From Golubevia sp. BC0850 (taxonomy: Eukaryota; Basidiomycota; Exobasidiomycetes; Golubeviales; Golubeviaceae), in the NCBI GenBank assembly GCA_012976225.1, contig JAAVVG010000013.1, positions 124,001-188,000 on the forward strand: a stretch of 64,000 bases of DNA, in the 5' to 3' direction. The notes beneath the pieces were generated by a model. The model was not told the DNA's origin, did no database searches, and was given only the letters and a program-made list of their open reading frames with translations. The position numbers were made by a program, and so were the translations under genes. Shown here in pieces: positions 11,301 to 22,116 of this stretch. The stretch's first letter is position 1. Every line of letters starts with the position of its first letter.

Positions 11301-12026
11301 ATAATCCCTCAAAGCAATATCATACCTTTCGATACGAATGGATTCAGCCAAACTACCTGGTAGATTGAAGAAGAACTTGCTCTTCTCGAAGACACTTAAG
11401 GTGGATCTTAGCTTGATGGTCTTTAGATTGTTCTCCAACACAGGCATGAAGACTTGATCTGCTCTTGCTGAAGCTTGGGAGAGTTTCTCCTTGAGATCCT
11501 TTGTTCCATATTCAGATTGAGTAGCTAGAGGACCATCGTTTTGAGCCATTTCTTTGTAGACTCCATCGGTGGTGGCCTTAACGGCTACGAATCTATCAAA
11601 GTTGTCTTGAACTAAAACTTTGAGAGCTTCTGATCTACCTTCTATAGATGATTGTAAGTTAGCCACTCCCCTGGATAGATCAGCGAAGGTAGCATCTGGA
11701 TGGATTGTAGAGAGGAAGGCTTTGGGATCAAAGGATTTGGAGGAGAGAGAGATTTGAGACCTCTGTTGCTTGGGTAAAGTTCTAATGTTTGGATATTTTG
11801 AAGATGATAATAAATCAAGAGGATCTGATTCATCCTGATTAGAGGAGAGAGTAGTCGGATTGGGTGACTTGCTGCCATCTCCTCCTTCTGTTCCATCCTT
11901 TCCCCCTTCATCTTCATCTAGTAGGTCATGATTGATGTCTTGCCAGTTCAATGGGTTGATTGTATCTAGATTGTAGGCTTTCAGGAGGGCAGCTTCATCT
12001 ATATCCAGAGTTGAGTACCCATCCAT
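8355..12026 (-). CDS. SEC5: Exocyst complex subunit Sec5
   Basis: Subunit of the octameric exocyst that tethers secretory vesicles to the plasma membrane. Exons: 12026-11074, 10895-10765, 10693-10586, 10502-10360, 10259-9866, 9786-9422, 9339-9223, 9145-9004, 8929-8751 and 8681-8355 (952 residues). The N-terminal 120 residues are acidic. The Sec5 signature follows, including FLSTIHPDATFADLSRG, a block around NFDRFVAVKATTDG and KSKFFFNLPG. LPSFWRVAKA and VTQIVRAGIL lie further on, and the C terminus has the family block LEFLCFRRP, then a highly charged tail. All exon phases add up. The intron between exons 9 and 10 starts with GC (GCGAGT), a rare GC-AG intron. The acceptor before exon 9 is AAAG. 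The acceptor of exon 2 was chosen because it continues the conserved ILLSL...QHNHI block in phase. Confidence 0.94.
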
Positions 12027-12181
12027 CGTGTGAGGGGAATTGGTCGAAAGATAAGGCACAACAAGCGCAATTATCAAGGCTCGAATTGTCACCCAAGAAA
12101 GTAGACACAGCAAATTGTCAACAGCGTGAATAAATACAGAATTAACGAAAACACGAATGAAAGCAAGGGAAGAATGGATCC

Positions 12182-15077
12182 TCAAGAAAATCGGATAGCT
12201 GTGGCACCACCTCTCATCTTAATTCCATTCCTACCAATGTCAGCCGCTCCACCATCTTTAGTTCGCTGCATTTCTGATTGAGTCATTCGTTTCCTTTCAT
12301 CAGCGAAAGCAGCTTTCATAGTTGATTTGGCTTGGCGACGAGCCTGGGAGAGGGTAGAGAGAAAGAGAGAGCAATTTAGTTGTGAAGGCCGACTCACGAT
12401 TCGAGCACCAGAAAGTAACTCACCTGTTTCTCTTCCTTAGCAGCCGCTTTTCTAGCTTTTTTCTCTTCTTTGTCTTCATTTCTTGGTCGTGTGATAGTGC
12501 CTCGTGGACCTGGTAGGAGGTAGCGAAGATAGAACCCAAAACGTCAGCTTTGTCCAACAGTTCTAGTGCTCAACGCCAATCACTCACCTTCAGTCGCATC
12601 ACTATCATACTCCTCTTCAGCGTCTTCTTCATCAACTACAGAACCAGCAGAGCTATCCCTATCATCTCTCCTCTTCTGAGATTTCTCCCATCCAATTACT
12701 TCAGTCAATCCAGTCCTAGGATCAACTCTAACTTTCGGCATCTTTTCAATTCCACTAGCAGTGAATTTAGATCCAACTATCGAGCTACCAGCCAGATATG
12801 AAGAAGCAGCGATTGAAACTGGACGATTTGAGGTAGTGGATCCACCTGCGATTGATGAACCAAGAGGTAAAATTCTAGGATGATTCTCCGCGTTCGTTCG
12901 AGTAGCTGTGGAAGGGAAATAATAAATAAACAAAAAACAAATTCAGTAGGATTTCGATATAATTGGGATGGGGGATTGGAGGTTTACTTCAGATGACTCA
13001 CAAAGAACAGTTTCAACGTCCCACTTTTCCCTATTTTCACCTACCATTCTAGGCATTGGGAAAGGAGTTTCGTCTTCACTCTCTTCACCTTCATCATCAT
13101 CTTCAATACCTTCAACTCTACTATATTTGTCTCCTTCACCAACTTTCCATTCTCTTCCACCAATCCTAGCACCACCTAATTCTTTTCTTATCAAAGCCAA
13201 TTTCTCTGCAGGAGTAGAATCTTTCCCACCTAAATATTGTTTCATCTTACCACCTAACAATTCATATTTATCTAAGAAATCGTCTAGAATCCCATCTAAA
13301 TCTTCTCTAGATGGTGGTGGTTCGGCTGAAGATTCATCATCATCTGATGGGAAATCATCTTCATCTTCTTCTGAATCTTCTTCTTCTTCGTAGAGTTGTT
13401 CCAGCTTGAATCCAGGTTTGATGAGATTTAGGGCAAGTTGATTTGAAGCAAGTGAAACAGATGAGAATGGGAGAGATATGAACGGAGTCAGCACACCTTT
13501 GCAAGTCAACAAGATTCCTCAAAAGTTCAAAATAAGCTCAGTCCAAAAGAAATCTACTAAAATTTCCAGTATTTTCTCAGCATTCACTGAAGTAAGCTGT
13601 CCCTATACTTGTTTAACATCATCGCTTTGTTTAGAAAAAAGAGGAGTGTCCATCTCCTTCCATCTTCTTTACTCACTCTATCAAATCGATCGTCCAATCC
13701 TTTCAATCCTTCATTTCTGAACATAGCACTACTACTCATACTCCAAGCGCTAGCACCATCACCAGCCTGACTTCCAGCCATAGAACTAGCACCCAATCTA
13801 GCTTTAGTTCCAGCTCTAGATTTCTTCTTAGTTTCTGAAAAGATGGAAGTTTGAGATCCAGCAACGGAAGGTAGTATTCCACTTTGAGCGATTCTACTTT
13901 TAGATTTTGAAGGATCTTGACTTTTCATTGCGGCTTCTAATTTTTGAGCTTTCTTGAAAAGTGCAACTCTAGCAGAAAGAGAAATTCCATCATCATCTAC
14001 TTCTTCGACTCCATTGGAAGAGGAAGAAACATCTGGAATACTTTCATCTTGTGGAATGTGAATTTCTATTTCAGTTTCAGTATCTCCACTATCAGAAAAG
14101 GTTGAATTTTTCTTGGATTTGGATTTGAAAAGGGCTCTTTCAGTATCATCTAACCAGATGGATTCTTCTCCTCCAGGTGGTAATGCTTTCCATTCAGGTT
14201 CTTCTTCTTCTTCATCTTGTTCTCCTTCATGAATGATTCCAGCTAAGAAATCATCGAAATCTAATTCTTCATCTCCTTCTTCTTCCTGTTCCTGTTGATC
14301 TTGACTTTCTTCTTCCTTACTAGTTTCCATCTGATTCAACCCTCTATCTTTCAAAGACCTCTGATGAGTTTCACTTTTCTTCAAACTTTTCACTGCTCTT
14401 TTGAAATCGAAAGCATCATCATCTAAGGCCTCTAAAACCTGTCTTAAATGAGGATCCATGTCAGGTTGCAACCCTTGAAGACTTGGATCTATATTCAATT
14501 GATTCCTTCTACTTTGTTCCAATGTCAATTCTTTCTTGTTAGGTAAAACCTCATCTGGTAATTTCATTGGTTCTTTCCTTTCTTTCAATTTGAATCCAGC
14601 CATTTCGAACTCTTTCTCTTTCTCCATTTCTTGCTCCTTCTCACCCGCTGCTTTCCTTCCTTTAGACTTACCCTTCTCAGGGGCCTCCAACAAAATAGCA
14701 GTAGTATCCAATTCTTCATCCTTTCCACCTCTTTGAGAATTATAACTACCACCGATAGGTCTCAAATGTTGCATGTAATCGTAATTTGTATCATCGTAAT
14801 AAACACCATAAAGAGATGCTTGACCAATGTTTGGCCTTTCTTTAACACCTTGCTTTTGTAATTCAAATTGTAAATCGGTTAAAGTATTACCATCTGTGGT
14901 GGTGGTTGTTGTTGATGATGATTGATTTAAAGTATGCTTTGGAGTGAAAGATTTCAAAACGTGAGTTCCAGCATCTTGATCATTAATCAAAGGATCCCTT
15001 TGAGATCTATGAACTACTTGGAAATGTTGAGCTGTTGGATCCTTCCAAATCGATTTAGTTTTAGTTTTAGGTCCCAT
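12182..15077 (-). CDS. LTV1: 40S ribosome biogenesis factor Ltv1
   Basis: Ltv1 accompanies the pre-40S particle through nuclear export and late cytoplasmic maturation, where it helps position Rps3. Exons: 15077-13677, 13404-13002, 12905-12588, 12509-12424 and 12343-12182 (789 residues). The N terminus has the family signature VVHRSQRDPLI. The middle is acidic and rich in Ser and Glu. ALDDDAFDF and LDDRFDR precede the long first intron (272 bases). The C-terminal half contains DVETVLSTRTNAENHPR, the Ltv1 block before a basic tail with KMPKVRVDPRTGLTEVIGWE and AAKEEKQARRQAK. The acceptor of exon 2 is CAAG. The gene is head to head with the BUD22-like gene, with 108 bases between start codons, so co-regulation of two small-subunit assembly factors is likely. 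Confidence 0.93.
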
Positions 15078-15185
15078 TGAAAAGGAGATAGAATAGTCGA
15101 TGGTGGTTGGTGGTGGTTGGGTTTCGAGAAGATTTTCATTTTCCCAAAAGTTGCACTGCCTCCAATACTGAACACCATCAGTCAA
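15078..15185. promoter_or_regulatory. Shared promoter between LTV1 and BUD22-like gene
   Basis: Only 108 bases separate the two divergent ATGs, so both 5' UTRs and promoters must fit or overlap here. It includes GGTGGTTGG repeats and a short A/T-rich element (GATTTTCATTTTCCC). I assign no named factor site with confidence. Confidence 0.6.
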
Positions 15186-17598
15186 ATGTCAAATCAATCC
15201 ATCAAATCCACGAAGAAGAAAGAAAAAGCTGGGAAACCCGATAGAAAAGAGAAAGGAAAGGGGAAAGGGAAAGGGAAAGAGAGACAAGTCGTTCAAGAAG
15301 ATGTTCAGTTGGAAGAAGAGCAAGAGGTAGAGGTAGACGCAGAGGAGGAGCTGGATCCACAAGAGCAGGCAGCAAAGGCTAAGGAAACTCTAGTCAAGTT
15401 AGAGAAGAAACTAGTGAGTGTCAGAACTGTCATAGGGCCTTCCTATTCGAAGGGGTGAGAAGCAAGCAATGAGAGAGTAGCACATCAGAAAGTCTTGGTG
15501 GATGCCCTGCGAAATGCAGTGGCGTCTGACCATCTAGTCTCAGCTCTGTCGCTACTTCTGGGAATGAAATGAGATCGTCTTAGCATGTGCTTCATGGCAT
15601 CATCAGGTGTCCGCAGTCGAAGGAGAGAGGAAAGCCTCCAGTTCTGGAGTAGCTCCTTTTGAGCCAGCTTCAGACCTGCTTGGACTTTCCTCCATGTTTC
15701 TGATTCGACTCTTGATATTTTCCCATCTGATCTTATGATCTAATTATCACCTGGTCGGAAGAAGTCGGCGATTCGAAGAGTGGCTCAACTCCTCCCCCTC
15801 CCATCCTTTCTCTCCAATCTCAACTCACCTCTTCCTCTTTCCAACCCATTCCTTCCCTCTCTAAAGCATCACATCATCAAGCAACTGTCATTTTCAGCCA
15901 AAAGAGCTAGAACTTTCGAAGTTCAAAGAAATGTCAAAAGGTTGAAATCTAGTAAATCATCGACTGCTTCTTCTTCTTCATCTTCCACTTCCATTCCTTC
16001 AGAATCTCAACTCCAATCTGAGCTTACAGCTCTCAAAAAGTTGGATCTTTCAGAATTGAGTCTTAAAGCTTTGATTGCAAAATGTATCAAAGCAAAATTG
16101 TTACCAAAACAAGTTTCTGAAAACGGGTTGGAGGAAGAGAGTTCGAGCTATCCGCTCTTGGGAGTGGCTCTTAAGAATGAAGCTTTGAAGGATCTACTGC
16201 TCAAGGAAAGGAGAGAGAATCAAGCAGAAGGGGGTGGGGAAGCGGAAGAGAAAGCTAGAGCTAGATTAACTAGTTCAAAGATTTTAGCCGATGAAGTTAA
16301 TAAAGGAGTTGAAACTTTGAATTCGATTTTGGGATTGGAAACAAAGGTTAAACGAGTAAAGGAGGAAGAGAAGGAAATGGAAGTGATACAGAAACCTAAA
16401 GAAAAGGAAAAGAAGAAGAAGAAATCTGAGGAAACTCAAGAGGGAGGGGATAAGGAATCGAGCTCAAAGGAGATGGACAAAGGAAAAGGGAAGAAGAAAG
16501 AGCAAACAAAAGTAGATTCAACTTCTTGGATGGAAACTAGATCTTGGTCAGGTTCAGATGGTGAAGATGCATCTGAAGGCGAAGATTATCAATATCCTTT
16601 GAAAAAAGGAGTAGAATCAAATCAAGATGAAGAGTCTGATCAGGAAGATGAATCAGATAAGGAGGATCAAGATCAAGATCAAGATCACGAAGTTCAATTC
16701 GGAGATGAATGGGATGCTTTGGTCGCTCCTCCTTCTTCTGCTGAAGGCTCAGATTCAGAAGATGAAGAGGGTGAGGACTCAGGATCGGAATCAGATTCTT
16801 CAACAAAGAATTTACCAGCACTTTCTAGTGGATTTATTCAATCTGGTTTATCTCTTAGGCCCAAGAAAAGGAAAGGGAGAGATGAAGGGAGTGAGGAGGA
16901 ATCAGAATCAGAATGGTCAGATGCTGAAGCTGACTTAATGGAAGTGGAATCTGACGCTGAAGAAGGTGGGAAAGCTAAAGGTAGTAAGAAAGATATGGGA
17001 AGTAGGAAGAACAGAATGGGTCAGAGAGCTAGGAAAGCGTGAGTCAGCGAATGAGAAAATCCAACCCACAAATCTATGACAGCAGTCTATTGCTTCGACT
17101 TGACTGACATCACTTTCCCTCCACCCTCCTACTTCTCGAAGCCTTTGGGAAAAGAAATTCGGTAGAAATGCAAATCACATCAAGATCAGAACCAAAGACA
17201 AATCCGAAAGAGCACCAAAACGTACCAAACTTGGAGAAGATCCCGAATCGAACCCAATGCCAACCTCGAAAGGAGAACCAGAGAGAAGAAGAAGAGGTCC
17301 ACCTGCTCCTGGAACTCCTTGGGAGAAGCCAGAACCTATTCCTCTTGGTAGAACTTGGGGTGGGAAAGCTGCTGGAGAAGCTGAGGAACTTGGAGATGGT
17401 AGAGAAATCAAGAGTGGGTCCAAATTCGCAAATGGAAAAAGACCTGCAAATGGGAAACCTGCATTCAAATCTAAAGACAGTTCGGTCGTTGTCGGGTCTG
17501 AAATGCATCCCTCTTGGATTGCGAAACAGAGACAGAAGGAGATGGAGGCGTTGGCTGCTTTGAAAGGTGGAAGTGGGAAAAAGATCACCTTCGATTGA
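15186..17598 (+). CDS. BUD22: Bud22-like rRNA processing protein
   Basis: Bud22-family protein, expected in the nucleolus and needed for early 18S rRNA processing and 40S assembly. Exons: 15186-15413, 15867-17038 and 17142-17598 (618 residues). The N terminus is a basic then acidic coiled region ending KLEKKL. Exon 2 begins HHIIKQLSFSAKRARTFE followed by RNVKRLK, the helical pattern that opens the Bud22/SRF-binding domain. The middle is very acidic (SDGEDASEGED and similar). The C terminus has RMGQRARKALWEKKFGRNAN, the conserved family block. Both acceptors are AAG (AAAG and GAAG) but are required by phase and by the conserved blocks they join. Intron 1 is 453 bases, long for this window. Divergent from LTV1, another 40S factor. 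Confidence 0.88.
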
Positions 17599-18209
17599 GT
17601 CTTCTTCGTTTTTGGGACACTTGAATGCTATTTTTTATTTCCCTTTTTCTTTTTTTCGGGTTTCCCCTTTGTGCGCGTGATCTCATTTCTGCTGAGGAAC
17701 TCGATACCTCGTTCTCCTATCACTTTCGAGCCTCCTCTTTGACCTCGACAGAAGATCTGCCGTCACGTTAAAATGAGTAATTATACTTCACTAGTATAGT
17801 ACAGTATACTGTATTGAAGCTCATCGATGAAGTGATGAAGGGAAAGGATGAAACAAGCCGGATGTTAAGATGAAGAGATGAAAAGAGAGTGAAAGGGCTT
17901 TACGAATTAAGAGTAACATAAAGCAGAACACAAAGCGAAACATTTTTTTTTAATTTTTTTTGAGAGAGTAAGAATGCTGCCAGAGCCAAAATTGAGAAAG
18001 GAAAGTACGTGCGGAAGAGTGAAATAAATTTAGGAGAGTGAATCGTGTAGAAGATTGAAAGGTGAACAAGTCTTCAAAGGTTTGAAAAGCTCCCAAAAGG
18101 TGAAACATCTTTTAGAAATCGTTAGAAGAGAGAATGTGGAAGCAGAAAGAAGGATTGTGTCAGTCACTTGTCTGTTGAACAAAATGTACCGTTGTGATAC
18201 TCACCTCTC
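17599..18209. other. Convergent intergenic region
   Basis: 3' flanks of the BUD22-like gene and of the repeat-module secreted protein. A minus-strand GTGAGT at about 18199-18204, just past the stop codon, may start a 3' UTR intron of the latter. A/T-rich runs at about 17930-17960 may hold the polyadenylation signals. No gene seen. Confidence 0.5.
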
Positions 18210-19618
18210 TCAAAACCCCAACAGCTTCAAAAAGTCTTCATCTTCTACTTCTCTTCTCTCAAAAGTAGGTGAGACTGAAACAGATAGATCTTCAGCTTCT
18301 TTTTTTATCGACTCGTATCCTGCAAAGGCAGAAGCCAAAAAGGCGACAGTAGCTGCAGGAAAGAGAAATTTGTCGCTGGGATGGGCTCTCTTGGAAATCG
18401 CAGACAAGTCTCCAGCCTCAATAAAAGATGCAAGTTTTGAAACGAAAGCTTCTTCTCCGTAAAGATCGATGAAATCTTGAGCTTCTTTCCTCTCATCAGC
18501 ACCGACCAAAGAGTTGAGAGCTAGAGGATCTCTTTTGGAAAACAAAGACTGAGAAGAAGGGAAAGATGGAGAAGAATTAGAGTTGTTCAAGAAGAAGTCA
18601 GTTGAACATCCCGCTTTGACTTTGAAAGACATTGCATCGTGAATGGACTTACTTTTGCTTTCGCCCAGATGTTCGCCACCTTCTCACCAGCAGCTAAACC
18701 TTCTTGATAAGCCCAACAGTAGCCGTCGTCCACTCCAGTGGCGCTAGGACCATCTCTCCGTTGTGGATGACCTGCTTTTAACTTGGCTTCCAGAGATTGA
18801 TGAAAAGCGTAACCAAGTCCTCCAAGCCCTGCAGCTCCAAGGGCACCACCTGCGAAGGTTGCTGCTACCTTGGCGGCGACTGGGTTCAGAGGATCTCTTT
18901 CTGATAGAGAAGTAGACTGCGGTGAAGGTAAAGCAGAAGAATGAAAGAAGGTGAACAAAGTCAGCTCGCTTTGTATTAGAGACTTGATGATGGAATGACT
19001 CACTTCTTCTTCATCTCTCTTCTCAAAGCTAGCCAACTTTGAAACAAAAGCTTTTCCTTCGTCCGAGTCCCAGAATTTATCTTCAGCTTCCTTGTTATGG
19101 AAAGTTTTGTAGAGTCCAACTGCTGCAAGTGCAGCTGCCGTGGACAATGTAACGCCTGCAGCGACGAGGTCCTTGCCACCGAAAGGATCTCTTTTGAAAT
19201 TGGAAGATAAATCTCTGTTCTCCAAAGAGGCGAGCTTTGAAACGAAAGCTTCCTCTCCGGACACGTCTACAAAATCTTGAGCTTCTTTCATCTTGGATAA
19301 TAGGTAAGCAGCTGTCCCAAGCGATCCAGCCCCGAGGAGCGTTGAACCAGTGACCAGAAGAGGGTTGAGAGGTGAAGGATCTCTTTTGAGGGATGAAGGC
19401 TGGGGAAGAAAGCAAAGACGAAAGTTAGAAAGTGAGTCGTGAACGAAGAGGTCAGTTTGAGCAACTCGCTTAACATAGGTCTATCAAGAGCGTCGAGAAG
19501 ACCCCATGTTGGTGAAACTTACTCCAGCTTGAGTTGTTCTTCCCTGAAGATCGACCGGACTAGCAGCGGAAAGAGTCGAGACGCAAGCGAGTAGTGGTAA
19601 AGAGTACTTGATGTGCAT
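18210..19618 (-). CDS. Secreted repeat-module protein with Kex2-type sites
   Basis: No known family recognised. Exons: 19618-19523, 19399-19004, 18916-18653 and 18548-18210 (364 residues), all joined in phase 0. Exon 1 encodes a signal peptide (MHIKYSLPLLACVSTLSAAS). Exons 2, 3 and 4 each open with a related signature (SSLKRDPSPLNP, TSLSERDPLNP, SLFSKRDPLALN). Each signature is followed by a Gly/Ala-rich hydrophobic segment. Exons 2 and 4 then carry the block EAFVSKLAS, as KEAQDFVDVSGEEAFVSKLA (exon 2) and KEAQDFIDLYGEEAFVSKLA (exon 4). A third copy (KAFVSKLASFEKRD) is in exon 2. Dibasic KR or RR sites recur (LKRDP, FKRDP, EKRDEE, QRRDG, SKRDP, SKRAH). This layout resembles Kex2-processed repeat proteins of fungi such as U. 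maydis Rep1. Processing and function are inference. The symmetric exons suggest exon duplication. Confidence 0.8.
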
Positions 19619-20431
19619 CTTGAGAAGTAGTAGAAGAAGTAGTTATAGAAGTAGTAAGAGAAGAAAAGAAAAGATTGAGAAAAGAAGTTAATAGCAGCTA
19701 AACGACTTGGAAGTTTTGTTGAAAAATTGATCTGAGGGGGTTTGAATGAAAGGTCACTGGAAATCCTCTCTCTTGTAGTTGGACTGACCATCTTCTCTTG
19801 GAGCTCTAGGGTGACCTTCAAAAACGACTTCACTGAACGCTCAGAATGAATTAACTGAATGCGAAAGTTACGAGCCCTCTTAGTTCTGGAGGGACTCGGA
19901 ATCATGGGGTCGGAAAATATAAAACTCCGGGTCGTCGTCGATTCAGGGGTGCGATCCCAATCAACTTGATGAAACTCGGTCTGCGCTACGATTGTGAACA
20001 AGTATGTACTCAACTTGAATGTTATGAAGTCAAACCTCGGTCTCAAATCAGATGCGGGAAGATAGATTTAAGAGAGAGGTTTGAGAAGAAAAAGGGGTAG
20101 GGATGGCATCCAAATGTCGAATTTTGAACTTCGAATGAGCAGGCTATCCTCTACTTGAAAGTTTTCTCTCTATGAGGCTCTATAATCGACTCATTGCATT
20201 GGATTTAAGTGTCCATTATGCAGTATAACCTTGACTTCTCATCATCCAAACTCCCCCATCCCTTATCGCTTCATTTGTACACTCTTGCGAAAGATTGATG
20301 TTAAAAGTGATGGTGACAGGAAAAATATGATGCAAGTAGAGATGAACAAGGATTGAGATACAGAATGTTGAGACGTTGAGTGGTGTTGGTTTTGAAAGTA
20401 AAGGAGAAAAATCGAACTGTTGAGATGAGAT
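19619..20431. other. Intergenic region upstream of the repeat-module gene
   Basis: This is the promoter side of the repeat-module gene and the 3' flank of COX11. The minus strand is open over most of 19519-20046 in another frame, but that product has no recognisable features and overlaps exon 1 of the secreted gene. No TATA box in the correct orientation was seen. Confidence 0.5.
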
Positions 20432-22005
20432 TTATTTGACTCCCGGAAGGTCCATTCCAACTTGGTATTGACTAAGATCTGTATCCGGTCTAAAAGAGAA
20501 AAATCAAGCAAGTCGAGCAAAAGGAAAAGTCAGAAAGAAACCTCGAGAGTATTTTCCCTTCTCCCCTCTGATCCAAGTCCAAGCTCCCTTTTCTCGAAGC
20601 ATCCCTCAAAAAGAGGCTCACTTTCCCATACAAGATACTGAAAGGAGAAGAAAAAAGGGTACTCACTCTAATTGGCCACTCCTCTCATTCCTCCTAGCAG
20701 CAAAGAAAGTATAACTCAAAACCACATCCTGAACGTCTCTACAAGCTGGATCGTCCAGTATATCAGAATCAATGAAGAAGAAAACCGGTAGATCTACTTG
20801 TTCATGGGCTAAAAGTCTCTGAGATTCGAAACAGAAACATTCTACTTTGGCGAAGTAGGGAGCGGCCTGAGGAAGAGAAAATGGAATAGAAAGAGAGAAA
20901 AGAATTGGCGTTGGAAGGAGGCTCAAAGGCAGGCGGAGGTTCATAGCGACTTTCATGAGCTTGAGAGCGCGACTGAGCGACAGATCTTGATTGATAAAAG
21001 CTCTTGAGAGCTTTTGAAAAGTGAAAGATGGATCAAATCTCTCCTACCAGACTCTACCTCTTTTCTATTCTGTTCTTGCCTCCTCTGAACCCGGTCTTCC
21101 AATCGTTTCTCATCTCTAGCAATCTTCCCTGTCGACCATAATGCACATCACTCACTCTATCAGGAGCTACATTATAAGTAGCTATCCCGGTAACATCTCT
21201 GTCACCTCTATTTTCAGCTTCAAAGAAAGCCAAAGCAGTTTCACCTGGAAGAACCTTAACTTCTTTCTGACTAGGTTTGAAACTCCAAGGTAGAGAATCA
21301 CTAGCATCAGCATTAAAAGTGACTCTAATCCTTTTATTAGTAGTGATACCATTTGTAGAAGGACTTGAAGTTGTTGGAGAAGCTTGTAATCTTGAAGGTG
21401 CGAACCTTCCAATTCCAGTTTCACCAACGATTGGAGTTCCTGAGAAACCAGTCGCTGCACAGAAAGCTCTGTAAAGTGGAACTGCTGCGTAGGTGGCTCC
21501 TATTACTGCTATGAACTGAGAAGGAGAGAGAAAGGTGATTAGATGATTGGTTGAAAAGAGAGGAGAAGGTAAGGAGACTCACTACTGCAACTGTGTACAT
21601 GAATAAAGATCGATTTCGTAATTTGTAAGCATCTGATTGGGCTTTTGCGAATCGGAGTTGAGCATCTTTGGTGGTGGAAGCTGTAGAGTTACTAGATGAA
21701 GAAGTTGAAGTTGAGTTCAGCCGCCGACTTGAAGTCGAGAGCAGCCGCGAGCTCAGACTTGAATTTGAAGATTTGAACCCTATCCTACTGGTACTGCTAT
21801 CTAAAAGTGAGAGAGATGTCCTGAAAGGAAAGGCTGAGGCTGACTTAGAAGTTGGAGATGAGTTGCATCGATAGCCTCGAGTACAACCTGGCCAAACTGA
21901 AACTGAAGCTGAAGCTGAATTGTTAGAGTTGATAAACTTGAATTGAGCTCTTTTAGCACAAGACCTGAACAACAAGTTCCAGCTTAGAGTTGAAGTTGAT
22001 CCCAT
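20432..22005 (-). CDS. COX11: Cytochrome c oxidase assembly protein Cox11
   Basis: Copper chaperone of the mitochondrial inner membrane that helps build the CuB site of cytochrome oxidase subunit 1. Exons: 22005-21583, 21515-21156, 20866-20667 and 20489-20432 (346 residues). The first 120 residues are Ser- and Arg-rich, as in a mitochondrial targeting region. The single membrane helix spans the first junction (FMYTVAV / FIAVIGATYAAVPLYRAFC). Then come GFSGTPIVGE, the family block around NADASDSLPWSFKP, and the copper motif CFCF in FAKVECFCFESQ. The C-terminal part has PVFFFIDSDILDDP and VLSYTFFAAR. Nothing essential is missing. The last intron-bounded exon is short (58 bases). Divergent from the LDAH gene, 111 bases between starts. 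Confidence 0.96.
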
Positions 22006-22116
22006 ATTACAGTCTATAATTTTTAGGATAGAGGAGCAACTTCATTGTGTCACTCACTCCCTTCCAACCCTCCACGTTCCCCAATCAACAGACGCATCGC
22101 TAAATCGACTTTACGG
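22006..22116. promoter_or_regulatory. Shared promoter between COX11 and the LDAH gene
   Basis: The 111 bases between two divergent ATGs must contain both transcription starts. The sequence has CT-rich runs but no clear TATA box. Confidence 0.55.

Noticed and set aside
17168-17588. Long minus- and plus-strand frames overlapping the last exon of the BUD22-like gene
   Set aside because: They are alternative frames of a conserved exon (LWEKKFGRNAN block) and have no independent support.
19519-20046. A 175-codon minus-strand open frame over the start of the repeat-module gene
   Set aside because: It is a different frame from the signal-peptide exon, it is dominated by Phe/Tyr/Ser runs, and it overlaps a well-supported gene.
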